From Pohlia nutans (lineage: Eukaryota > Streptophyta > Bryopsida > Bryales > Mniaceae): a stretch of 64,000 nucleotides of DNA. Below, in pieces: positions 47,779 through 58,979 of the stretch; the first letter of the stretch is position 1; each line of letters starts with the position of its first letter. The stretch spans positions 5,629,001 through 5,693,000 of the forward strand of contig CM040102.1 of the NCBI GenBank assembly GCA_022496805.1, in the 5' to 3' direction. Below the pieces are notes generated by a model. It was given only the letters and a program-made list of their open reading frames with translations, did no database searches and had not been told where the DNA came from. The translations under genes and the position numbers were made by a program.

Positions 47779-48141
47779 GGGCCGCTTCACACTATGGCCA
47801 AAGGTCGAGAGGCCGTCGGTTTCCACCAATCAAATTGCAAGAAACCATGGTTTCGGCCTCTCGACCCTTCACACTAGAGGCCAAAGTCCAAAGGCCGTGG
47901 ACCTTCAAAATGCTTACATGGCAACACTTTTTGACCAAGGTGACGGCCTCTCAACCTCTCGTTTGGGTCCTACATTTTGCAAGACCCGTCACCATGGTCG
48001 AGAGGCCGTCGATTTCTTTTCATAAAAAATGAAAACTATATTTTATGCCTATTTTCAGTAGATTTCTTTGGACTCTCAACAAAGTTTGGACTCTCAATCC
48101 CACGGCCTCTCGACTTGGACGGCCATAGTGTGAAGCGGCCC
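47779..48141. mobile_element. PIF/Harbinger-type MITE with internal inverted motifs
   Basis: TAA at 47776-47778 and 48142-48144 flanks terminal repeats GGGCCGCTTCACACTATGGC, which match over at least 20 bp. Inside, variants of gtcgagaggccgtc occur about six times in both orientations (47806, 47853, 47880, 47944, 47996, 48102). Non-coding. Confidence 0.75.
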
Positions 48142-48206
48142 TAAGACGGCTTTGAGTATTGAGGCAATTTCTTTTTCTTTTTCTTTTTTCGCCAAAACAA
48201 CATTAA

Positions 48207-48742
48207 CCCTTTAGCGCGCCGGCGTCCAGAATCTGGACGCCGAATGAATTTCAACAGCTCGATTTCTGTAGGTACCGGATGTTTTTCATCCATTTTTTTT
48301 TTCATTCTTGTGCTAGTTGAATACCATTTGTACGGTATGGATCTTCCAAATAAGATAATGTGAATTTTTGAAAAATTACAAAAGTGATTAATGTCAAGTT
48401 TCAATCTTAGTTCAAAAAGAAAGACTTTAAATATGATTTTCCATAGTAAGTAGAATCAAATAATAGAAACCATACCACCTCGTAGTGCATGTCATTCTAA
48501 TTTCATTACAATATTTTTAAATTTTTTTGTGTTAATTTTGGATTTTTAATTGAATTTCAAGAGAAAACCTTGCAAAATTACTTTTAAAATATTAATAATA
48601 AATATGATGAATCCAACCATACAGATGTTATCTACACATTGACATTTACAACTTTGTTTTGTACATCAACTCCATTTTCGTTTTTCATCAACCATTTTAT
48701 AACAAATCTTTGAAAACAATGTTGAATCGGGACGTTAAAGGG
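48207..48742 (+). mobile_element. TTAA element, family B
   Basis: TTAA at 48203-48206 and 48743-48746 flanks ends CCCTTTAGCGCGCCGGCG and cgggacgttaaaggg. A short palindrome gcgtccagaatctggacgc follows the left end. It is very similar over its full length to 59897-60434. Confidence 0.8.
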
Positions 48743-48794
48743 TTAAGTTGAACGGTTTTAAAATAAGGACAATCATTTCCAGACATGGGGAGTA

Positions 48795-49143
48795 ACTCTT
48801 TTTTGGCTCTAACCGAAAGGAAGAGGCATTGCACGGACACTCGTTTTTTTGGGGCTAAATACCATTGTAGCAAATATATTATGTCCATGATTCCACTAAA
48901 ATGCATTCACGTTCTTCACAAGTTCTATTCTGGTCAGAACTCCTCGTCGCGTAGCTGCTTGTTTTTTTAAAATGTTTAGAGTTTTGTTAGCTCTGACCAT
49001 AGGGAAGAGGCATTGCGGGGACACTCATATTTTTGGATAAATATCACTGTAGCAAATATATTCCGTTCATAATTCCACTGAAATGCATTCTCGTCCTTCA
49101 TCCATTCTATTCCAGTTAGAGCTCCTCGTAGAGAAGCTGTTTT
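48795..49143. repeat. Tandem duplication of an about 175-bp unit
   Basis: Units 48795-48968 and 48988-49143 share gaagaggcattgc, then ggacactc, then tgtagcaaatatatt, then actaaaatgcattc-type and agctcctcg-type blocks. An inverted single copy lies at 40805-40960. Confidence 0.6.
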
Positions 49144-49381
49144 ACTGATTTTAACCCCTAAAGGACCAAGGATTCATGGTTTTAGAATGACGAATTCACT
49201 TGATCATATTGCAAAAATTATAATTAAGGTGGAACAAAATTTTATATCACCAGAATTAGTGAAGAACATTGCATTTGTTGGCCAAAGAACAAACGAATTT
49301 GAATATAAAAATTTCCATATAAGACCTACTCAAAAGTGCTAAAAGAAACACAAGGCTCAATTTGGGCTTCTTGGTCCTTTA

Positions 49382-50184
49382 GAGCATTCCCACCCATGCA
49401 CGCTAGGACTAACTCCCTGAAATTATTCATCTACATTTGAAGGGCCCTTGCACTCACACTCCTCCAACCTTGCACGCCTCAAAAGTGTGCATCAAATAAT
49501 CAATGAACCAATCACAAGTTGAATGTAAGGATATAGTCAACTAAATAATGTTTTGAAGGCCCAATTTCTAACACGCTAGGATCCAGAGTCGAGAGGCACT
49601 TTTCATCTACTTCTTGAGTGTGAGAGCATCCGCACCCATGCTCTCCAAGAGTCTGACACACGCAATAAGTAGATGAAAAATGCTAAGGGCCCTTCAAAAA
49701 TGCCTCTTGGCCCTCAATCTTAGCGTGTTAAGAAATGGCCCTTCAAATCTAAGTTTAGTTGACTGAATCTGACATTCTACTTGTGATTGGTTCATTGACT
49801 ATTTGACGTGCACATGAGGGGCGTTCAAGAGTGGGGGAGCAGGGCCCGGGAAGAACTGACAGCCAGTTACAAGTCAACCAATTAATTTTTGGAAATGGCT
49901 GGTTGATTTTCAAGAATAGAGGCAAACCACCGAACTAAATGACTAAAAAATAATCATATTTAGTATTCATAAACGAAATATACGGGATATAATCTTTAAA
50001 AACCGGTTGCTTTTGGAAAATAAAGGACATTGACTGGTTACCTCAAAAATCTTCCCGAACGCTGTGGGGGAGTGTCATTTCAAGGGCTCCACAAATGTAG
50101 ATGAATAATTTTAGCGAGTCACCTTTAGCGAGCATGGGTGCAGATGCTCTGAGAGACTCCGGGAGGGCATGGGTGGCCATGCTC
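49382..50184. mobile_element. PIF/Harbinger-type MITE, TTA duplication, itself interrupted
   Basis: Ends are GAGCATTCCCACCCATGC and the inverse of the sequence around gggtggccatgctc. TTA lies at 49379-49381 and 50185-50187. The interior matches 1710-2012. The insertion at 49624-50149 splits it near its right end. Confidence 0.7.
49624..50149. mobile_element. Second PIF/Harbinger-type MITE nested in the first
   Basis: Ends are GAGCATCCGCACCCATGC and the inverse of gcatgggtgcagatgctc. TGA is repeated at 49621-49623 and 50150-50152. The interior is related to the host element but inverted, with extra unique sequence at about 49860-50090. Confidence 0.65.
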
Positions 50185-50199
50185 TTAGCCGGGGTTAAA

Positions 50200-51267
50200 A
50201 ACAAAATGATCCAAAATAGAAATTCTTTCTTTCCCAAACTAAACAGATTGATTTTTCTTCTTGTGAAATGGAAGAAGAAACAAACTGAACACGGCTTGCG
50301 TGTCGGCGGTGCTAGGCAGTTCGTTCGTTCATTCACCGCATGCAGGCAGCGAGGAAGAATATACATGACCAAGCATCCATGTCGGCTGATGGCCTGGGAA
50401 TAGGCAGCGGGGAAAATCCTCCCGGGTGCCGGCTCCCCAAATCCGTCTTATTATTAGAAAAAGGCAAATTCAAGGCTGGCATAATTTGCCTTTGGCCTGC
50501 CTGCCTGGGGATTGTCAATGCCTGCCGGTTGGGATAGAACCCGGGCACCCGGGGGTATCATCCCCAGTTTCAGTCTCCGAGAAAACCCCTCCTAAAGTCG
50601 AAAAAAACGCTTAGAAAATCAGGCCTAAAGCCTGGAGCTCCTCACAAAGTACTCTCGTGTACCAAGTGGCAGCTCGTGATTCCCTTCTCTTTTGATTAAG
50701 TCTCAGGGTTTGTGCTAATCATGCATCATTTTTCCATCTCATTTTCTTCCTCTTTTTTAAATGAATTAAAAACCAAAATAGCAGAAGAAGAAAAGGTACG
50801 TGGGTAAGTGTGTGAAAGCCAGGACCACTGTTGTTAGCCTGGCTACGTACTACTAGTTGGTTGACAGTCGAAAAAGCTGGGCTGGAAATCTATCATCTTA
50901 TCGACTGGCTACCCTTTTTGGTGAACCAAGGGAAACTTCAACGTTGCGAGAGAGACAGACTGAGACAGAGCGATTGATTGACGTTGTAGATATTTGTGCA
51001 TGTTGTTGTAAAGATCTGCTTCGTTGAAAAACAATTTATGTTTAAGCTTCGAGAGTTAGGATCCTTTTGAAAAATCTTATTTAAATTAGTGTGCACAGCA
51101 TTATTACGCTCTGTACATAGCCCTTGAAAAACGTGTTGTAGTTTAAGAATCGGAATCCCATTACTAGAATGGGGAACTTTTTGTCCCGTTGTGACAACAG
51201 TCCAATTGTTTGTGGCATCCTTCCATTGCTTTATGTGATGAAAAACGTCACTATGTTCTACTAAGTA
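50200..51267. other. GC-richer stretch without a firm gene
   Basis: 50280-50620 is relatively GC-rich with overlapping frames of 60-100 codons. None has a recognisable domain, and no splice partner is evident. It could hold an unrecognised exon or regulatory DNA. Confidence 0.3.
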
Positions 51268-51270
51268 TTA

Positions 51271-51410
51271 GGGCCTCTTTACACTAGAAGCGAGAAGCCG
51301 TGAGGGAGAGAAATTTTAGCCAATGAGAAATTAGTCTTCTCGGTTTCTAAGCCTCCCATTCCCTGAAATTTTTGTACTCGTGGCTTCTCGCCTTTAATAT
51401 AAAGAGGCCC
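51271..51410. mobile_element. PIF/Harbinger-type MITE, TTA duplication
   Basis: The 140-bp element begins GGGCCTCTTTACACTAGAAG and ends taaagaggccc. TTA lies at 51268-51270 and 51411-51413. The two halves are largely palindromic (agcgagaagccg and ggcttctcgc). A sister lies at 62981-63115. Confidence 0.8.
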
Positions 51411-51476
51411 TTAGCTTCGGAATGCTTCTACTCCTCTCTCTCTCTCTATGCCATGACAAAATTGTAACTAGAATCA

Positions 51477-51579
51477 TACATAGAAACTTCGAACCTCTTT
51501 CGAGGCCGGCGTGAATGAAGTGTCTGTGTTTGTCTTGACGATGAGCCAATGCCCATAGGACAAAGGGCCATTGGTGCAC
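51477..51579 (-). mobile_element. SINE-like element with TATC-type tail, 11-bp duplication
   Basis: Aactagaatca lies at 51466-51476 and 51580-51590. On the - strand the 103-bp insert starts gtgcaccaatggccctttgt and passes cacttcattcacgcc. It then passes a hairpin (ggcctcgaaagaggtt type) and ends in a decayed tail. Confidence 0.75.
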
Positions 51580-51599
51580 AACTAGAATCACTTTTAACT

Positions 51600-53224
51600 A
51601 GAATCAGAATGATAGATTTGGATTCTTGGATGGAGCGGAGAGAGCCTCATACGACTTATATCCAGAACTGGTTGGTTTTTTTAACTTGAATTTTATGTGT
51701 AAGTCTAGTCAGCTGAAGTGCCTTAGGAATTCGTTGAAAATTAGAAGTAGCAAGCAAAACACCAATCTAAAATTGAGAAAAAACTAAGTTTCTATATGCA
51801 GGGGAAGAATAACATGAAGATATCAGTTACATGTTGCTTGTAGGAATCTAACAGGTTTTTCTTCGTCCCATAGAAGTTCCTTTGCTATGTTATTAATGGG
51901 GCAAAATAGCAAGCCAGCATAGAAATGGATTCTTGGGTGGAGTTCAAAATAAAATCTGAAAGTAGTGTGTAACTGTGGAGTGTGAAATTCAAGTTCACAA
52001 AGCTCTAAAAGCTAGGACTCAGATAAGGGGTTTTGCAACGAGTCCCTTGTAAAACGATCATTGAGACTTTTGGCACAAAGGAAACCAAAAGCTGAGCTAG
52101 TAAAACAGAATCTGTCAGAATCAAAAGTAGTGTGCTTGTTCACGAGTGCAACAAAAAACAAACATGGTTTCGAATGGCACTGAACAACACCGTCTAGGTT
52201 TTGTTTTTTTTAGGTGACAAGTGAACTAACTCCTTCCTTACCAGAAACATCTGCAACGACAAAAAAAACCTAGCAGCATATGTGAGTTACAAGTACGTAC
52301 CAAAACCAACTACACAACAGCTGATAAAATAGAACCACCTTCTCATTCTGGACACATAACCGTTTTGCAAAACCAGCCCATAATTTATTTTAATTTATTT
52401 GACACAAATTGAACGTGATTCAATTGCAAGGAAGGAAGAACACAAAGTTAACCCCGGCTAAGCAGAGAAATCAGCTGAGAAATTGTAAACTGTAACAGCA
52501 CCCATAAATGTAAAAACCAACCTGCAACCAAAGAAACGAAAGAAACGAAACAGGAAATTGATTTCCAATAGAACAAGGTTGTCCTTTATTATTTTTGAGA
52601 TAAAAAGTAGTAGTAGCAGCTTGAAATCAGTTTTTCCAGAGTATACATGATGCACTCCTCAAACTGAGTGTTGTTGGACTCCTCCATTCCCCGCGCGAAT
52701 TTGTTCATAATACAGTCATTGACCTGTGGATTTTGGTTTCTTGTATACTATATATAAAGATAGATAGATATCCAACATCACCAACCATTCCTACACTCCC
52801 TTGGGAGTTCAGAGCCAGTGTTGCAAAAACACTCTTTTATCAAGCAGACAAACATATCCGTTTGTGTGTTTTTTTCTGGATCACTAGAAGAAGTGTACCT
52901 AGAAAAAGGGTCTCTAATTAAGCACTGATGCTGAAGTCATTTTGCCCTCGCTTTTGGAAATTTGACAAAATGAGGTGCATCAGCAAGACCAAGCTTTTAT
53001 CGTAAATTTACTACCTAAAACGCGCTCTCTCTGTCTATCTATCTGTCTGTGCTGTGCCTAAACCATATATATCACACAATCTATCGGTCCATTCTAGCTC
53101 GAGATCTATAAGTACAACCCGCCTGGTGATTCTCAATTTAATAAAGGAAAAAAGGAAGAAGCGAAATTAACATATACAAAAGAGCCTCTAGAGAGTGTTG
53201 CTGGAACCACTGAAACCTTTTTTT
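51600..53224. other. Downstream region of the HD-Zip gene
   Basis: No other gene is seen. The - strand transcript of the HD-Zip gene would continue into this region. Candidate T-rich and TTGTA signals occur at 53100-53200 (- strand ttgtacttatag, tttattaaattg). A TATC-type run is at about 53030-53050, and gatagatagata at 52760. Confidence 0.35.
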
Positions 53225-54694
53225 TTAAGCAGCCCAATCCCACCACGGCAGCACGCTCTGCTCCACCATGGGCGGCAAAAAGTAGCCACAACTGGGGTCA
53301 ACATGAAAGCCCGTGTGATCCTCGAGTTTCACCGCCGCAATGGCTGCTGCATCGTCATCGTCAGGTCCCACAAAACAAGGTCCACTGTCGGTAGTAGTGA
53401 CAGGAAACTCGTGACAGTAATTTTCGAGTAAATGGTTGCTGTCTGTCGTGCGTGGACTCTCCGCATCAACAAGCTCGCTACTCGAGTTATGGCTCCCGGA
53501 GCTTGTTGTCTCTTTCACTGTCGCTGGATCTGAGCCCAGTACTCCGGTCTTCGCTGCTTCACTATCACATTGTGACGAGTCCATCGATTGCGAGTCCCGG
53601 GTACCCGATAGTCGTTGCACCTGATCAACCAAACAGGGAAGCTTCGGATCAGAATTCAAGGAGCATTCAACCGTTAAAACAATTACACATAAGCAAGAGT
53701 TCTGAAAGACCGGAACGTCGAAGAGCTGGGATGGTGGAGATCGAAATCCGGGATTATAATGGAGTGGCATACTTGTAGTTGCAGAATTCTAGATTTCTTC
53801 TTCTTAGAATGGAGGGAGCCGGGGTGAATTGTTAGTTACCTCGGCTTTGAGGACGTCTTTCTCTTTGAGGGCGGTTTCGAACTCCGCTTTGAGTTTGAGG
53901 TAGCCGGAGTTGAGCATTTCGTAGTCGCGTTCCAGTTGCTTCGTTTTCCAGCGCGCGCGGCGGTTCTGGAACCAGACGGCGACTTGACGGGGCTGTAGAC
54001 CGAGTTCTTTCGCGAGCTGCATTTTGCGCTCCGGTTCCAACTTGTTCTCCATCTCGAAGTTGCGCTCCAGCGAACGCACTTGGTCGAACGATAACCGACG
54101 CTTCTTCTCTACCGGCCCCCCTTGCGACGCCTCGTTCTCTCCGTCCACGTCTTCCTCCGCGTCGACCCCGTCGACTCCGAGACCACCACCGTTCGTTGTT
54201 GTTACCTCAAATATACTAGTCGGGTAACAGTTAATGTTATTATATGGCCGCTTCACACCCGCAATTGCGTCCTCTAAACCACCACCCCCACCGGACCTCG
54301 CCACTGTAATTAAACACCAACAAATCATTCATCAACACCCTGTTTGTTCCGCGCTACCCACAAGAAAAATTCACACATTGAAAGAAGTCCTCTGTTCTTT
54401 GGTTTTCCTTCCAGTCTCCCCAATGTTCATCGATCTAGATCGACAAATGTATGTGAGACGACTAGAAGGGAAAAAAAGAATGCATAGTTACCCAGGTTCA
54501 GATACATCATAGCCACGTTAAGAATTCACAGAATTCGGGACATTCGATCGATGAAGAGTACCTTGGAAGTTGAGTTGGGGATTGCAAGAGGTGAGCATGG
54601 CGACGAGGGAGTTGGAGCTTCCCATGTCGCTCCGCATAAGCATTACATTGTTCTGTCCACCGAAGCTGCTCAAGCTGGAAGCCGCCATCGCCAT
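53225..54694 (-). CDS. Class I homeodomain-leucine zipper (HD-Zip I) transcription factor, 3 exons, 330 aa
   Basis: Exons on the - strand are 54694-54562, 54303-53840 and 53620-53225. Introns are 258 and 219 bp, both GT-AG, phases 1 and 0. The homeodomain spans about residues 110-168, starting [14 protein letters not shown], with [18 protein letters not shown] and helix 3 [13 protein letters not shown], the class I sequence. A leucine zipper follows directly, with heptad residues L168, L175, L182, A189, L196 and L203. The last heptad is created by the second splice join (KAE|VQRL). HD-Zip I proteins bind pseudopalindromic AATNATT sites as dimers in the nucleus and often act in abiotic-stress and growth responses. 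An acidic region precedes the homeodomain ([11 protein letters not shown]). The C-terminus has serine-rich and DDDDAAA stretches and ends in LPWWDW, a tryptophan motif typical of class I activation ends. The start is the first ATG, after an in-frame TAA; a second ATG is two codons later. Confidence 0.93.
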
Positions 54695-54952
54695 CGTGCT
54701 AGCTTAGCTGCAACAAACCGAAATCTACAGGTGCACAGACACCATAGCCATGGACTATGTAGTACTCTCGAATAAGCTAAGCTTGTTGTTGTGTGTATGT
54801 AAGTGTGAATCTCTCACTATGCTGGTTCGCCAATTTCAAACCTGTACCGAGTACCTGATTAGCCCTTCTAGAGCTCCAACCTTCGAAAGGACTGCGAAGC
54901 TGATCGGCAGGAGCACCCACCGGCCAACAGAATTCAGAGTTCCGGGGTGGGG

Positions 54953-54963
54953 ATTTATAATAA
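54953..54963 (-). promoter_or_regulatory. Probable TATA box of the HD-Zip gene
   Basis: On the - strand the sequence is TTATTATAAAT. Transcription would start near 54925, giving a 5' leader of about 230 nt before the ATG at 54694. This is inferred from position and sequence only. Confidence 0.45.
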
Positions 54964-54969
54964 GGCAGC

Positions 54970-55848
54970 TGCACCGCGGTATTCATACATAACTTTCTTC
55001 TCGCCGAAGCTGCCACCGTCGTCACTACCTTACTACCAGAATATGAGTTTCCTTCTTTTTTTCCTTTAAAGGAGTTTTTTAACCTCCGGTAAAATAATGG
55101 ACTGGAAAAGTGCTGGCTGGGAGTTTGTCCACGCAGGCCATTGCGATGGTAAGTCAATGCTGGCAATTTGGCATAGACACGCTGCCTGTTGTCTTTCTCT
55201 TTTTCGTGATTTCCTTTCACGTAGTCAACTAGTTAGTTTGATATAATCCGTCTCAATGCGGTGGAGTTTGAATAATTTGTATACATATTTGTACATGCAA
55301 AAAAGTGATACATGCAAAAATTTAATTAATAGTTACGTGGTTAGAAGAGGGGGTGGTCCCCGAGTGGGGATTTTATTTTACCCGGAGGATGTGGTGGGCT
55401 GGAGGTGAGACTGGTTCTTCCTTTGGCTGGACTGTAAAAGAGATTGAATGGTATATGGGGAGGCAGTGTTTTTCCTTGCCTTTTATTTGCCAACTTTGGA
55501 CTTTTTTCACCAAGGGGGTGGTTTTTCTTCCTGCAATGCCGGCATGGGCCCCCTGGGTCCAAGCGTCCAGCTGGAGAACGAACCTTCCCGGACAAATTTG
55601 GCTCTGCAGGACAAGCCAAAAGACACGCCCTCAAATGGTGACTGTACACCACCACAGTCCCTAACTTCACTTGCACACATCGATGCCAACTTGACGAGCC
55701 TACCAACTCGGTCACCGGACCAGAAACAACCTTAACTCAACCACAGTCAGTACTTACTACGCCCCTGTTCTCACACTGACACTCCCAGGAAAATTCCGCG
55801 TCCTCATGTACCAGTGGCATACATTCTAAAACACAAATGTATATGTTT
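54970..55848. other. Upstream region of the HD-Zip gene
   Basis: 55350-55740 is relatively GC-rich with overlapping frames of 60-124 codons on both strands, without domains. It may be promoter or an unrecognised exon. A 147-codon - strand frame (55220-54777) spans the proposed TATA box and leader and has no motif. Confidence 0.3.
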
Positions 55849-55850
55849 GG

Positions 55851-56017
55851 TAGATAGATAGATAGATAGAAACTCCGGACCCAAGAATGGGCCGGCGTGA
55901 ATAAAGTGTCTGTTCGTAATGACAATGACTCATTACCCACAGGGCAAAGGGCCATTGGAACAAAACTACTCACCCCTTTCGGGAATACACTCTAGTAACT
56001 AGGTAACCAAGACAAAC
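55851..56017 (-). mobile_element. SINE-like element with TATC tail, long form
   Basis: The + strand shows the tail as tagatagatagatagatag, then the hairpin region (actccggacccaagaatggg), then ggcgtgaataaagtgtctgt and ccattggaacaaaactactc. It ends near ctctagtaac. It corresponds to the 151-bp form at 32760-32910. The duplication is not clear. Confidence 0.6.
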
Positions 56018-56079
56018 AAAGAGAGGCCAATTATTGCTTTGAGGATGGGTATAATATGTTGTATGATGGGTATGTGTCC

Positions 56080-56250
56080 GCCAAGTTGTGTGTCAATTGG
56101 ATGGTTGGTAAAGACGTTCTATTACAACTAATTTGGTCCGGGTTCGATTCCGGGAGTGCTCGTGTAAGCAAAGGTTGTAGTAGACATAACTTGGTGTTGG
56201 TGGTGATATGATCATAGGCAGGAATAATTATACCGTCCAATTACGTGTTA
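56080..56250 (+). mobile_element. tRNA-derived SINE-like sequence
   Basis: TGGTTGGTAAAGACG (about 56101-56115) fits an A box. An exact GGTTCGATTCC at 56141-56151 fits a B box, and the spacing is tRNA-like. No acceptor stem can be formed, so it is not a functional tRNA gene. About 100 bp of unrelated sequence follows, and the 3' end is unresolved. Confidence 0.5.
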
Positions 56251-56398
56251 TCCACCTGATACAAGAGCTTAACAAAAGTGGCTGTTGTTGCTACAATTTT
56301 TATGGTGGGTATATGTTTGGTACAAGGTGATGAACATAACATTCAGTAGCTTTCTAAGAGGTTGCCTTTTAGTTTCATCCACTTTTAACCCCTAATCG

Positions 56399-56558
56399 TC
56401 CTAGCGTTCAAAAACTCGATCACGAACAGATTCAAAGCCTTGTAACTTTTTTCATGCAACCTCGGATGACTTTCATCCAAGTTACCTTTATAAGCCTACT
56501 AAATTCTCTACCAATTACTTGTGATGGGGAGTTGTTGATAATATTGGAGAGACTTCCA
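56399..56558 (+). mobile_element. 3'-truncated family A element
   Basis: TTAA at 56395-56398 is followed by CCCCTAATCGTCCTAGCG and about 150 bp matching 41956-42110. Homology stops after gagacttccaac. Confidence 0.6.
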
Positions 56559-56849
56559 ACAAGCGGCGGACAAGGGTCTATACTTGGGGCCTTTTGAAGC
56601 CTAATTTTTCTTCTAATGGAGATCTGAAAGAGATTTTTGTTTAGGAGACAAACACAGAAACTAATACCCCGTCCATCCTACAAAAAGACCATGATATCGA
56701 CTTACATATTGTCCCAAAATAAAACTATAATTTCTAACTGTACTCATTTACCACCGGCAATTAAGCTTCACAAGTGCATAACAATTGCCTCACGGCATTG
56801 CAGACAATCTCACACCTTAATCTATGGCTTCCCATTTGCTACAAAAATT

Positions 56850-57110
56850 CATTGGCAAAATCACCATATGAGAACATAATGGAAAAACTGTCACATTATG
56901 TAGCCACCAAAGCAATGGCACGCGTTAGTTGCAGGCCATAATGAGACTTCATGAGCAACAAGTAATGGATGAAAAGGCCAAGATGTAAGATAAAACAGAG
57001 ATCCGTTGCCAAGTTTTTTCATAAAAATATATGGAATAAAAAAACCACCTCATCCACTTGTATGCCAGCTTTGTAGCCTAAAGTTAGATGATCCAAAATG
57101 GGTTTTGATT
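56850..57110. repeat. Dispersed repeat (copy 2)
   Basis: It matches 7120-7450 (atcaccatatgagaacataatg to cacctcatccacttg) with substitutions and gaps. Non-coding. Confidence 0.4.
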
Positions 57111-57299
57111 ATGTATACACTTTCTAGCAATCAAGATAATCCTTTTGTACTCACTTAATCAATGGATTAGCATCAGAGTCAACATATTAATCCCTCTATA
57201 ATCATGAGATTAAGCTTAATCCATGAATTTCAGTGAAAACAACGCTTAATCCATAGATTTGAGTGAAACCAAGGTCTTTGTGGGACGAAGGGAGTTCTA

Positions 57300-57420
57300 C
57301 ACTAGTAGAAAAGGAAGTACTGTCAAGGGAGATGCCCAAGCAAGTAGTGCCCAATTCCACGCATGCACAATGATTTTGCTTGTGCATGTCCCTGGGGAGC
57401 CACCACCTTTTCTACTAGTG
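57300..57420. mobile_element. CACTA micro-element
   Basis: Ends are CACTAGTAGAAAAGGAAG and ccaccttttctactagtg, 121 bp. The interior (gcccaattccacgcatgcac) matches the larger element at 543-1056. The duplication is not clear. Confidence 0.65.
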
Positions 57421-58152
57421 TATAGCTCCACCTCTTAATATAAAAGAGAGAGAAAGAAACTGCAGCCCAGTGTGAATGAAGAGTAGTACTATGACCAAGT
57501 TTGCTCGTGCTATCCTTAATTCCCACTTTCAAGGATAGACTCTATAATCACAATTAAAGAAAACGACCCTTGAATTGACCCCAACCAGAACCTGTTCACA
57601 CTGGTGTACGTGGCGAATCCAGATACACATACATTACGTTCCCATGCACTAGAGCAAGAATTGTGACCCGCTTGATGGTACAGGACTGGAGTACTGGACC
57701 CTACTACCGTCATTGTTTCATTTCCTCTAGAGAAAGACTTGTGGGTCAACTTAGTCAGCCCGCCACGCAAGCGTGGGCGAAGAATTAAAAATATATATAA
57801 AAATATAAGTTTGAGTTTGATCTTTAAACCTCCCCAGAGAAAGGAAATAAAAAATAGTCTCAAAGTGGTGAGTTTAAATTCCTCAAGTACAAGTGTACTA
57901 CTCTCTCGGCTCGTCATTTGCATAGTAATGCATTTGTACATGAGTGGGCTACGTGTTTGAATGTATAATTCCTTGTACTCGATAGAGTACTCCATGGGCT
58001 CTGTTACATGTACGTAACTAACGTTCCACCCTTTTATTTTTCTTTCACTCTCACACTGTACTGTTTTTTAATTTTTTTAATTTTTTTTCCTTCTGTCTGC
58101 CAAACCCAACTTACCGTGACTCACGTTTGGTCCCAAGTTAGTGATTTTTTTC
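57421..58152. other. Stretch without a recognised gene
   Basis: A 159-codon - strand frame (57516-57995) is the longest here. It has no domain, and includes a lysine/leucine-rich part from a T-rich run. Not called as a gene. Confidence 0.3.
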
Positions 58153-58156
58153 TTAA

Positions 58157-58696
58157 CCCTTTAACGTCCCAGTTCATCACTATTTTCAAAGATTCGTTAT
58201 AAAATGTTTGATGAAAACCGAAAATGGACTTGATTTCCAAAGAAAAGTTGTAAATGTCAATGTGAAGATCACATCTGTACGGTTGGATTTATCATATATT
58301 TCTTTAATATTTTTTTTATTGATTTTGCAAGGTTTTCTCTTGAAAATCAATTAAAACTCACGAAATAACGGAATTTGAAAAAAAAAATTGTGATGAAATT
58401 GGAATAACATGCACTACGAGATGGTATGGTTTCTATTATTTGATTCTACTTATTTTGAAAAATCATCTTTAAGGTCTCATTTTTTGAACTAAGAATGAAA
58501 CTTGACATAAACCACTTGTGTTGTTTTTCCAAAAATCATAATAACCTATTTTGAAAATCAAAACCGTACAAAGGATAGTCAACTTGCACAAGAATCATGA
58601 GAATTTTTGGTGGATGAAAACTGTCCAATTTGGATTGAATTCGAACAGTCAAAATCCGTTCAGTGTCCAATATTTGGACGCAGGCGCCTGAAAGGG
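58157..58696 (-). mobile_element. TTAA element, family B, inverted
   Basis: TTAA at 58153-58156 and 58697-58700 flanks ends CCCTTTAACGTCCC and ggcgcctgaaaggg. It is inverted relative to 48207-48742. It shares its right TTAA with the next element. Confidence 0.8.
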
Positions 58697-58700
58697 TTAA

Positions 58701-58979
58701 CCCTTAAACAACATATATAACATTTAGTAGCTTACAGCGGCTCTCCCTTGCTCCACAAGAGAATGTGAAGCATATTCCACACCCAAAATCACTGCAACAT
58801 GAAATGAGGTATAAAATTTTCACAAATCATCCATTTCTAATCGGTTCACAAATGCACAAAGCTAACTTCCTATAAAATCTATAGTAAAAAATCCACACTG
58901 CAAAAAGTCAATGACAGATGAGAAAATATGAATGAAATCTGCACATTGTTCAAAAAATGCACGCTTAGGCAGTCAAGGG
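58701..58979 (-). mobile_element. TTAA element, family D, short form
   Basis: TTAA at 58697-58700 and 58980-58983 flanks ends CCCTTAAACAAC and ggcagtcaaggg. The interior (catgaaatgaggtataaaat, then gctaacttcctataaaatc) matches 2570-2740. Confidence 0.7.

Larger units (their letters stand above)
49155..50194 (-). mobile_element. TTAA element (family C, short) broken by nested MITEs
   Basis: The left TTAA (49151-49154) and end CCCCTAAAGGACCAAGG are intact. The right terminal repeat is split: ttggtccttta at 49371-49381, and ggggttaa at 50191-50198 after the insertion. Rejoined, the element would be about 235 bp like its relatives. Confidence 0.75.

Noticed and set aside
54777..55220. A 147-codon - strand frame as an upstream ORF or gene.
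   Set aside because: It spans the probable TATA box and leader of the HD-Zip gene and shows no motif. Most likely chance.
56101..56160. A tRNA gene, because A- and B-box-like sequences are present.
   Set aside because: No seven-pair acceptor stem or proper anticodon arm can be formed, and the T arm has a central mismatch. It fits a tRNA-derived SINE better.
57516..57995. A 159-codon - strand gene.
   Set aside because: The frame crosses a T-rich low-complexity run, has no domain and no flanking gene signals.
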